A stretch of 64,000 nt of DNA. Source: an uncultured Clostridia bacterium. GTDB taxonomy: Bacteria; Bacillota; Clostridia; TANB77; CAG-508. The notes below the pieces were generated by a model. That model did no database searches. It saw nothing but the letters and a program-made list of their open reading frames with translations, and was not told the origin of the DNA. Position 1 is the first letter of the stretch; every line of letters starts with the position of its first letter. Below, one piece after another: positions 57,297 through 64,000 of the stretch. Position numbers and translations under genes: made by a program. Where the stretch lies: positions 9,671 through 73,670 of the forward strand of contig CAKPJK010000002.1 of NCBI GenBank assembly GCA_934162615.1, read 5' to 3'.

Positions 57297-58688
57297 ATGG
57301 AAAAACAGATTTTAAAAGAACAGGAACTAAAGAAAATTATAAAATTAGGATATAATTTAAAATTAATATCTGTGGAATTTAAAGTACCAATGGAAATATT
57401 AGAAGATTACGAAAAAAAAATAAAAAATGAGGAAATTGCGACTATAGAAGAAAACAAAAAAGAGGAAAATGCTGCAAAAAAAGAAATAAGAAAACCTATG
57501 CTAGAAAATCCTCAAATTTTAGTAATGAGAGAAAAATATTATAAAATATATAATAAACAAGAATACAATATAAATACAATAAAAGAAACAAAACGCCAAC
57601 TTACAGATACTGAAATACAAATGTTAGAAAAAGAATATAAAAAAATTAAAGCGTATGTTTCAAAAGTAGAAGATCAAACTTTGGAAACAAAAGAAAAGAA
57701 AAAATATTTGATCAATATTTTAAATAGCCTTAAAAAATATAATGATATTTTTCCATATTTTGATAAAACTGAAGAAATATATAATTTAATAGAATCATCT
57801 AAATTGAATTATTTGTCATCTTTTAGGACATATAGTTGTTGTGGTTCAAAAACTTTTGATATGGAGTGGATAAAATCAAAAATAAATAAAATATATATGA
57901 AATTTATATCAAATACTGTAAATGATATGACTGATATAGAAGAATTAAAAAAGACACTAAAAAGAATAGATAAAAAAAGAGCTTTAAAATATCCATTAAC
58001 CACAGGAAAATTTTATAAAGAAATAGAAGATAAAATTCATAAAATAGAAGAAAAAAATGCTAGAGAACGATTTCGCAATGATATTTCTACAGAAATTAAA
58101 AATCTTGCATCAAATATTGCAGAAGGAAATGTAGATATAAAAAAAGCAAATGAAACAATAGATTCTGAAGCAAATATAAAATATAAAAAATCTCCAAAAA
58201 CAAAATTTAGTTTAACGCTAGAACAACAGAGAAAACAGGTTATAATGCAAATAAGAACATTATTGTCTGAAAATGGAAAACAATATGTAATTAAAGATAT
58301 AAAAAGAACATTTCAAATATTACAAGAATTAGGTGGAACAGAGATACAACATAATTTTTCAGTTATTTCTAATAATTTGATTTCTGGTAAAAGATTTGAA
58401 GATGCAAGAAAATTATGCTCACAAGTTTCGGGAATTGAACAATTAAAAATGGTTAGCAAGATTCAAAAGGCGCAAATAATAAAAGCAGAAATAGGAGATT
58501 TAGTTTTAAAGGCAATTTATAAAGAACTTTCAGGAGAAGAACAACAAAAATTTATACAAACACTTGAAAGTGAAATTAAAAATAAAAAAATTATTCCTAG
58601 TGAAATTAATTTGGGTTATAATTGTGATAATACAAGGAAAATAACTTTGGAAGATTTAGTGAAAGGCACAGAACTATTAAGAGATTAG
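57297..58688 (+). CDS. Large helical coiled-coil protein, unknown
   Basis: 463 residues, highly charged (K/E-rich) and almost all predicted helix; no membrane segment. The first ~45 residues (LKEQELKKIIKLGYNLKLIS then VEFKVPMEILEDYEKKI) resemble a small HTH-like or docking element repeated in many low-GC clostridial proteins, then comes a long helical body (about 50-463). No enzyme motif is visible. It lies 10 bases upstream of the PBP gene and may be its partner, but the link is only positional. No strong ribosome binding site. Confidence 0.7.
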   Translation: MEKQILKEQELKKIIKLGYNLKLISVEFKVPMEILEDYEKKIKNEEIATIEENKKEENAAKKEIRKPMLENPQILVMREKYYKIYNKQEYNINTIKETKRQLTDTEIQMLEKEYKKIKAYVSKVEDQTLETKEKKKYLINILNSLKKYNDIFPYFDKTEEIYNLIESSKLNYLSSFRTYSCCGSKTFDMEWIKSKINKIYMKFISNTVNDMTDIEELKKTLKRIDKKRALKYPLTTGKFYKEIEDKIHKIEEKNARERFRNDISTEIKNLASNIAEGNVDIKKANETIDSEANIKYKKSPKTKFSLTLEQQRKQVIMQIRTLLSENGKQYVIKDIKRTFQILQELGGTEIQHNFSVISNNLISGKRFEDARKLCSQVSGIEQLKMVSKIQKAQIIKAEIGDLVLKAIYKELSGEEQQKFIQTLESEIKNKKIIPSEINLGYNCDNTRKITLEDLVKGTELLRD

Positions 58689-58698
58689 AGGTAAATAA

Positions 58699-61269
58699 AT
58701 GAAAAGCAAACATTCAAAAGAAAGGAAAAACATAGAAAAAGCAAACGGAAAAAACATATTAATTGGCATAAAAGCAAAAGAAACAAAAGAAAATAATCAA
58801 AATGAAAAAAATAATAGAAAAAGCAAACGCGGAATTAAAAATAAAATAAAAGCACCAGAGCACACAAAAAGGAAAAAGAAAATAAAATTAATTATATTAC
58901 TTATTGTTGTCATTTTAATATTAAGTTCTGGGATACGTATGGCAATATCTGCAAATAGTTGGAAAAGTCTAGTCCAAGAGATGTCAAAAAACGAAAATTC
59001 TATTGTCAAAGATACAGATGGAAATACAATTGCAGAAATTGGAAGTGAAAAAGCAAAAAATAAAATTTCTGCAACAGAAATTCCTAGCAATTTAAAAAAT
59101 GCATATGTTTCAATAGAAGATGAAAGATTTTATAAACATCATGGAGTTGATGTAAAAAGAACAGGGGCAGCAATTGTCTCTTATGTATTTCACCGTGGAT
59201 CATCATCATTTGGTGGGAGCAGTATAACACAACAAGTAGTAAAAAATTTGACAGGAGATTCTTCAAGCAAGATTTCACGTAAAGTAAACGAGTGGGGAAA
59301 AGCAGCTATACTTGAATCTTTTATGAGTAAAGATGAAATACTTGCATTATATTTAAATATTATTTATGTAGGGCCAAATGTTTATGGAATAGAAACAGGA
59401 GCAAATTACTATTTTAATAAATCGGTAAAAGATTTATCATTAGAAGAATGTGCATTTTTGGCAGGAATTAATAATTCACCAAATTCTTACAATCCTTATG
59501 GTGATACTGATAATACAGAAAAAATCAAAAAAAGAACAAAAACAGTGTTATCAAAAATGCTAGAATTGAAATATATTAATGAGGATGAATATAATAATGC
59601 AGTGGCTAATGTTGATAGTGGTTTGAAATTTAAAAAAGGAAAAATTGAAACAGAAGATGCAGTTTACTCATACCATACAGATGCATTAATATCACAACTA
59701 ATAGATGACATTGCTAATAAAAAGAAAATTACAAAAACATTTGCTACAAATTATGTAAATATGGCAGGTTTAACTATTTATAGCACACAAAATACATCTG
59801 TCCAAAAGCAAATGGAAAAAGAATTTGAAAAAACAAAATATCAACTTGCGTCAAAAACTGGTGGAGACCATTCACAATCAGCAATGGTAATAATTGACCA
59901 TAAAACGGGGCAAGTTGTTGGATGTGTTGGTGGTCTTGGCAAAAAAACAACATCACGTGGACTAAATCGTGCTACACAATCTATTAGGCAAACAGGCTCT
60001 TGTATAAAACCAATAGCAGTTTTAGTACCAGGAATTGCCAAAAAAGAATTTACTGGTTCAACAATCTTTGAAGATGAACAAACAATTTTTGCAGATGGAT
60101 ATAAACCAGAAAATTATAGTAACTACCTTGGAAAAATAACTGTAAGAAGAGCATTAGAGTCATCGCAAAATATTCCATTTGTAGAAATGATGGAAAAAAT
60201 TGGTCCAAAGACCTCTATGAAATATTTAGAAAAAATGGGTGTTACAACATTAAGTAAAAATGACGAAAATCTTGCATTAGCATTAGGAGGACTTGATAAA
60301 GGAATAAGCCCATTACAAATGGCAGGTGCATATGCTACAATCGCAAATGATGGTGAGTATATAGAACCTACATTTTATACTAAAGCGGAGACATCTAGCC
60401 AAAAAACAATTGTAGAAGTAAAACAAAAAAAGAGGAGAGTATTTTCAAAAGAAGTTGCATATATTGTTAAGGAATTATTAACTGAACCTGTAAAAGGCAG
60501 TTATGGAACAGCAACATATTGCTCAATTTCTGGAATGGATGTTGCTGCTAAAACTGGGACAACAGATGATAATTATGATAGATGGCTTTGTGGATTTACA
60601 CCATATTATACAGGTGTTACATGGTATGGATATGACAAAAATGAGTCCATTAATTATAATGGCAAGAAAAATCCTGCAGGAATTTTGTGGGCTAATATTA
60701 TGAGTAATGTTCATTCTAATCTAAAAAATGCAAAATTTAACAAACCGGCAGGTGCAGTAAAAGTTACTGTTTGTGCAGAAACTGGAAGAAAAGCAAATAC
60801 AGGTTGTCCAAATACATATGATGAATATTTCTTAATAGGAACTACACCTACATTATGTAATAAACACGCTGGCACAGAGTTAAAGGATGATAATACTTCA
60901 TCTACTAATACAAATAAAGCAAATACTGTTACTAATTCATTTGATACTACAACAAAAGAAGATTTAGATGTTCCAACTACTACAGTAAAGGAAGAGTCTA
61001 ATGCTGTAAATGAAAATGTAAATAGTAATAAGCCTAAAGAAAATACAACTAAGGAAAATTCTAATAAAGAGAACAATAATAGTAATACTGGAAATTCTAA
61101 TAATAAAAATAATTCAAGTAAAAATAATGAAAAAATAAATTCTGTAAATTCTGTTATGAATAGTGAACATAATTCTGTAATAAATAATTCTAATTCACAA
61201 AAGAATCAGAATAGTAGTAATAGTTCAAATTCAAAAATAACAAATAGTACAGATACCACTATTAATTAA
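58699..61269 (+). CDS. Class A penicillin-binding protein
   Basis: 856 residues. An N-terminal basic tail and one membrane anchor (LIILLIVVILILSSGIRMAI) lead to a GT51 domain: EDERFYKHHGVDVKRTGAA, GGSSITQQVVKNLTGD, and the WGKAAILESFMSKDEILALY segment. The transpeptidase domain has the active Ser in RQTGSCIKPIAVLVP, the SxN motif SSQNIPF, and AAKTGTTDDNYDRWLCGF as KTGT. A ~120-residue N/S/T-rich low-complexity C terminus follows. It polymerises and crosslinks peptidoglycan on the outer face of the membrane. Terminator downstream. Confidence 0.96.
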   Translation: MKSKHSKERKNIEKANGKNILIGIKAKETKENNQNEKNNRKSKRGIKNKIKAPEHTKRKKKIKLIILLIVVILILSSGIRMAISANSWKSLVQEMSKNENSIVKDTDGNTIAEIGSEKAKNKISATEIPSNLKNAYVSIEDERFYKHHGVDVKRTGAAIVSYVFHRGSSSFGGSSITQQVVKNLTGDSSSKISRKVNEWGKAAILESFMSKDEILALYLNIIYVGPNVYGIETGANYYFNKSVKDLSLEECAFLAGINNSPNSYNPYGDTDNTEKIKKRTKTVLSKMLELKYINEDEYNNAVANVDSGLKFKKGKIETEDAVYSYHTDALISQLIDDIANKKKITKTFATNYVNMAGLTIYSTQNTSVQKQMEKEFEKTKYQLASKTGGDHSQSAMVIIDHKTGQVVGCVGGLGKKTTSRGLNRATQSIRQTGSCIKPIAVLVPGIAKKEFTGSTIFEDEQTIFADGYKPENYSNYLGKITVRRALESSQNIPFVEMMEKIGPKTSMKYLEKMGVTTLSKNDENLALALGGLDKGISPLQMAGAYATIANDGEYIEPTFYTKAETSSQKTIVEVKQKKRRVFSKEVAYIVKELLTEPVKGSYGTATYCSISGMDVAAKTGTTDDNYDRWLCGFTPYYTGVTWYGYDKNESINYNGKKNPAGILWANIMSNVHSNLKNAKFNKPAGAVKVTVCAETGRKANTGCPNTYDEYFLIGTTPTLCNKHAGTELKDDNTSSTNTNKANTVTNSFDTTTKEDLDVPTTTVKEESNAVNENVNSNKPKENTTKENSNKENNNSNTGNSNNKNNSSKNNEKINSVNSVMNSEHNSVINNSNSQKNQNSSNSSNSKITNSTDTTIN

Positions 61270-61275
61270 TGAGGA

Positions 61276-61323
61276 AAAAAAAGAATTGTAATTTTGATAC
61301 AATGTCGAAATTTAATTCTTTTT
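61276..61323 (+). terminator. Terminator after the PBP gene
   Basis: AAAAAAAGAATT and AATTCTTTTTTT form a long stem with a T-run, immediately after the pbp stop. Confidence 0.7.
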
Positions 61324-61362
61324 TTACCAAAATTTGCAATTTAAGAAAGGATGGATGAAAAA

Positions 61363-62028
61363 ATGGAAATGGTAAAAACAATTATAAATAGTTTTGAATT
61401 TCAAACAATAATTAAATTATTGCTAGGAATATTTTTAGCAGGTATTATAGGACTAGAAAGGTCTTCTTGGAGTAAGCCTGCAGGATTTAGAACACATGCT
61501 TTAGTTGGAATAAGTGCCGTTCTAGTTATGATATGTGGCGAATATATGTCAAAATCATTTGGAGTAGATTCTTCAAGAATACCAGCACAGTTATTATCTG
61601 GAATTGGATTTTTAGGTGCAGGCACAATATTAAGAGATGGATTTAATGTTAAAGGCTTAACAACTGCCTCAACATTACTTGCAGTTACTTGTATTGGATT
61701 ATGTATAGGTGCAGGATATTATTTATGCGGAATAATTGCTACTGCTTTAGTTTATATAATTTTGTCTTATTCATATTTGATATCTGATAAAATTGAACAT
61801 TATAATATGTTAGAATTAGAAATTGAACTTGAAAAACAAAGTCAAGAAACTTTACAACAAATCAAAAAAATGCTTGAAGATAATGAAATTATTGTTACTG
61901 AATTGGATATGTCTAAATATAAAAATAATATTATTAAAATAATTGGTAAAGATAAAAAGAAATCTGAACATTCTTTTGTTACTGATTTAATTAGTTTTGA
62001 TAATGTTATTAAGGTTGAACAAAATTAG
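61363..62028 (+). CDS. MgtC/SapB-family membrane protein
   Basis: About 221 residues. The N-terminal four helices carry the family hallmark LERSSWSKPAGFRTHALVGI and GIGFLGAGTILRDGFNVKGL with TASTLLAVTCIGLCIGAGYY; the C-terminal ~80 residues are a soluble ACT-like domain. In some bacteria MgtC modulates magnesium response and virulence; in Firmicutes its role is unclear. ATG 61363 is preferred; the 61351 ATG directly abuts the AGAAAGG site. Confidence 0.9.
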   Translation: MEMVKTIINSFEFQTIIKLLLGIFLAGIIGLERSSWSKPAGFRTHALVGISAVLVMICGEYMSKSFGVDSSRIPAQLLSGIGFLGAGTILRDGFNVKGLTTASTLLAVTCIGLCIGAGYYLCGIIATALVYIILSYSYLISDKIEHYNMLELEIELEKQSQETLQQIKKMLEDNEIIVTELDMSKYKNNIIKIIGKDKKKSEHSFVTDLISFDNVIKVEQN

Positions 62029-62131
62029 TTTAAAATGGGGGAGCAAATTTGATTCCTCTTTTTCTAATATAAAAATTCAATGGGTCTTTTATAAAATATA
62101 TAAATTTTTGTTTTTTTATACATACTTTTAA

Positions 62132-62198
62132 ATGTAATTATGTCCGTTGGATATCGTGTTAAATCATCACAGGGTATTGCTTTCAGAAAATGGGCAAA
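62132..62198 (+). pseudogene. Fragment of a RhuM-family gene
   Basis: This 67-base stretch is the same as bases 63757-63823 inside the RhuM gene, with two mismatches; translated it reads MSVGYRVKSSQGIAFRKWA. The fragment stops soon after (within about 10 codons). It lies just upstream of the type III toxin-antitoxin locus. It is a decayed duplicate, so the toxin-antitoxin module now lies between a broken and an intact RhuM copy. Confidence 0.75.
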
Positions 62199-62231
62199 AG
62201 AAAATGTGATGGAAAAAATTTATAAAAATTA

Positions 62232-62261
62232 TTGACAAAATGACATAGTTCATGCTATTAT
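62232..62261 (+). promoter_or_regulatory. Promoter of the antitoxin RNA
   Basis: TTGACA (62232-62237) and TATTAT (62256-62261) are 18 bases apart with an extended TGC before the -10. The repeats begin about 31 bases downstream. Confidence 0.65.
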
Positions 62262-62292
62262 GAATATAATAATTAAGAACATCATTGTTTTT

Positions 62293-62394
62293 AATAAATG
62301 TGTTTGTCGCCGCCTCTTTGGCGAGTTATAAATGAGAGAGTGAATAAATGTGTTTGTCGCCGCCTCTTTGAGCGACTAACAAATTAGAGAGTGT
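62293..62394 (+). ncRNA. Type III antitoxin RNA with two 50-base tandem repeats
   Basis: Two consecutive copies begin AATAAATGTGTTTGTCGCCG at 62293 and 62343 and share CCTCTTTG and -GAGAGTG. The repeat period is 50 bases; the tails differ slightly. There is no reading frame. In type III toxin-antitoxin systems a short tandem-repeat RNA is processed by the toxin and inhibits it, and this RNA lies directly upstream of the toxin gene with a terminator between them, the defining layout. Confidence 0.82.
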
Positions 62395-62405
62395 ATAAAT
62401 TTTCG

Positions 62406-62429
62406 AGGCTTACCAGAGATGGTAAGCCT
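62406..62429 (+). terminator. Attenuating terminator between antitoxin repeats and toxin gene
   Basis: AGGCTTACC (62406-62414) and GGTAAGCCT (62421-62429) make a perfect 9-bp stem with a weak T-tract (TTTGAT). A leaky terminator here limits toxin mRNA relative to antitoxin RNA in type III systems. Confidence 0.75.
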
Positions 62430-62453
62430 TTGATAATATAAGGAGAAATAGTT

Positions 62454-62942
62454 ATGCAAATAGATGTAGGATATTTTTATTTTATAAAAGATTCATTTTT
62501 TGATATTATGGATGATCCAGAATTGATGAAAAATAAAGAAAGTGGAAATAAAAGACCTTGTTATTATTGTATTAAAAGTAAAAAATATGATAATATTATA
62601 TGGTTTATTCCTGTTAGCACCAAAATAGAAAAATATAAAAAAGTATATGATAGCAAAATTCAAAAACAAATAAAATTAGGTAAAAATCCATCTGTTGATA
62701 CTATTGTTTTTGGAGATATTGCAAATACATACAGTGCATTTTTAATACAAAATATGTTCCCAGTAACATTAGATTACATAGAAAGTCAATATATAAAAAA
62801 CAAAGTTCCTATAAAAGTATCGAATCAATTACAAACAGAGATATTATATAAATCTAATAAAGTTTTAAATTTATATAACCATGGGATGAAAAATATTGTT
62901 TTTCCTAATATTGACAGAATCTTAGAAATGCTATTACAATAG
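62454..62942 (+). CDS. Type III toxin (ToxN/AbiQ superfamily, CptN-like)
   Basis: 162 residues with AAGGAGAAA upstream. The compact protein has DVGYFYFIKDSFFD, NKRPCYYCIKSKKYDN, IIWFIPVSTKIEKYKKVY, and a middle NTYSAFLIQNMFPVTLDYI that fit the RNase fold of CptN/ToxN-like toxins (RPCY...YF-P-S plus the M-PV region). It would cut cellular and phage mRNA when free of the antitoxin RNA. The assignment rests on context (repeats plus terminator) at least as much as on motifs. Confidence 0.75.
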   Translation: MQIDVGYFYFIKDSFFDIMDDPELMKNKESGNKRPCYYCIKSKKYDNIIWFIPVSTKIEKYKKVYDSKIQKQIKLGKNPSVDTIVFGDIANTYSAFLIQNMFPVTLDYIESQYIKNKVPIKVSNQLQTEILYKSNKVLNLYNHGMKNIVFPNIDRILEMLLQ

Positions 62943-63503
62943 TAGATTTATTAATTAGAATAAAGTTTGTTGTTGGCAAAATACGGCAAACATAGAGAAA
63001 TAGGCCTTTTGAAGATTTTTGAAAAATTTATATAAAATATAATATGAAATAAAAATTATTAAGTAATAAAATTAAATTTTAAATAGAAAAATTATTTAGA
63101 TGTAAAATTATAAGGATAAATTATAAAACTGATTTAAAATTGATTTTAGAAATAAATATCTGGGACTAGACTAACATTATTACAAGGAATAAATTATAAA
63201 GTAATAATGTTAGTCAAACGATAGCTAATAAATAGCTAGTAAAGCCGATAAGGTTAGTAGTTACAAGAACTTGTAGGTAGGACTCTAAAAGGAGTTCTAT
63301 TATTTTGCTCCTATCTCTTATTGTGCAAAACTTTGATGCCGCGACAGTTTTTATAAAAATAAATAATTTTTAAAAAAGTATAGACAAATATTTGTTCTTG
63401 TTATAAAATATGTACAATAGTTCAAAAATACTAAAAGCTGTAATATATAAGTACTAAAAAATATACTAAGAATTAAATTTTATATAATAAAGGATGTGTT
63501 CTT
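62943..63503 (+). ncRNA. Gene-free region with a candidate structured RNA
   Basis: 561 bases without a plausible reading frame. The 63160-63356 part has unusually strong nested structure: GACTAACATTATTAC (63169-63183) is perfectly complementary to GTAATAATGTTAGTC (63201-63215); TAGCT/AGCTA (63222-63238), ACAAG/CTTGT (63263-63274), and GGTAGGA with TCCTATC (63276-63315) enclosing GGACTC/GAGTTC follow; a final AAAACT/AGTTTT hairpin (63327-63351) is terminator-like. No known riboswitch or RNA class is recognised. The first ~215 bases (62943-63158) hold nothing I can identify. Confidence 0.45.
63386..63409 (+). promoter_or_regulatory. Possible promoter of the RhuM gene
   Basis: TAGACA (63381-63386) and TAAAAT (63404-63409) are 17 bases apart, about 95 bases upstream of the ATG at 63504. 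Confidence 0.4.
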
Positions 63504-64000
63504 ATGGACGAAAAAAAGAATAAAATTATTTTATTTGAAAACCAAGGAGTAAAATTAGAAGTAAACTTAAAAGATGAAACTGTATGGCTTAATAGACAAC
63601 AGTTAGCAGATTTATTTGATAGAGATATAAAGACAATAGGAAAACATATTAATAATGCTTTGAAGGAAGAATTAAAAGATGATATTTCAGTTGTCGCAAA
63701 ATTTGCGACAACTGCTAAAGATGGAAAAAAATACAATGTAGAATATTACAATTTAGATGTAATTATGTCAGTTGGATATCGTGTTAAATCATCACAGGGT
63801 ATTGTTTTCAGAAAATGGGCAAACAAAATATTAAAAGATTATATGCTAAAAGGTTATGCGGTAAATCAAAGAAGATTAGAATACTTGGAAAAGACTATAA
63901 AATTAATAGATATTGCAAACCGCATTGATGAAAGACTAGAAGGAAATGATGCAAAAGAAATATTAAAAGTAATTGGAGGATATTCAAAAGCATTAGACTT
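63504..64000 (+). CDS. RhuM-family protein, cut by the window edge
   Basis: The ATG follows AAAGGATG. The 165 visible residues match the RhuM (PF13310) family: VKLEVNLKDETVWLNRQQLA then DLFDRDIKTIGKHINNALKE, SVVAKFATTAKDGKKYNVEY and YNLDVIMSVGYRVKSSQGIV, FRKWANKILKDYMLKGYAV. RhuM proteins are often next to toxin-antitoxin or restriction genes, and many carry a C-terminal Fic/Doc domain that would lie beyond base 64000. Bases 63757-63823 occur again upstream of the toxin-antitoxin locus. Confidence 0.85.
   Translation, partial: MDEKKNKIILFENQGVKLEVNLKDETVWLNRQQLADLFDRDIKTIGKHINNALKEELKDDISVVAKFATTAKDGKKYNVEYYNLDVIMSVGYRVKSSQGIVFRKWANKILKDYMLKGYAVNQRRLEYLEKTIKLIDIANRIDERLEGNDAKEILKVIGGYSKALD

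Overview
The window is a 64 kb, strongly AT-rich segment that looks like a spore-forming member of the Clostridia, probably an uncultured gut-type lineage. The evidence is a nearly complete spoIIIA operon, a dipicolinate synthase B gene, tandem pta-ackA-ackA fermentation genes, TagGH-like polysaccharide export, purine-rich ribosome binding sites and an almost exclusive preference for A/T-ending codons.

Layout: 1-1012 holds the end of one unknown gene and two small unknown genes. uvrB (minus strand) follows, then a membrane protein and the spoIIIAB-AH operon (4715-9027; no spoIIIAA). A small XRE regulator and a pilin-like peptide precede pta and two ackA copies (9808-13357). From 13545 to 43037 lies a very large surface-polysaccharide locus: at least ten glycosyltransferases, a polymerase-like membrane protein, GtrA/GtrB lipid-linked sugar donors, an ABC exporter, two ricin-repeat wall hydrolases, a PRPP synthase and a MOP-type flippase. 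Next come an acyl-CoA ligase, a truncated surface-protein remnant, dpaB, a two-gene DUF262 module (possible modification-dependent nuclease or defence), pepF, a CmpB-like membrane protein, an SOS-type LysM gene (yneA-like), an atypical-composition patch with a Xer-type recombinase (54522-57123), a class A penicillin-binding protein, mgtC, a type III toxin-antitoxin locus, a non-coding region with strong hairpins, and a truncated RhuM-family gene at the edge.

The most striking observation is genome-wide in character. Six otherwise intact genes (spoIIIAB, spoIIIAG, three in the surface locus, dpaB) are each broken by exactly the same event: an in-frame CGG codon after which the reading frame continues in +1, so that CGGA or CGGT behaves as a four-base glycine word. 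By eye I find no other in-frame CGG in the native genes; the only ordinary CGG codons are in a gene of foreign-looking composition (56125-57123) and in the shifted frame of its frameshifted neighbour (54522-54907). This suggests that CGG is unassigned or is a programmed +1 frameshift or quadruplet codon in this organism, rather than six independent pseudogenes.

Limits: all family calls are from motif recognition without searches; codon and CGG surveys were done by eye; terminators and promoters are pattern-based.
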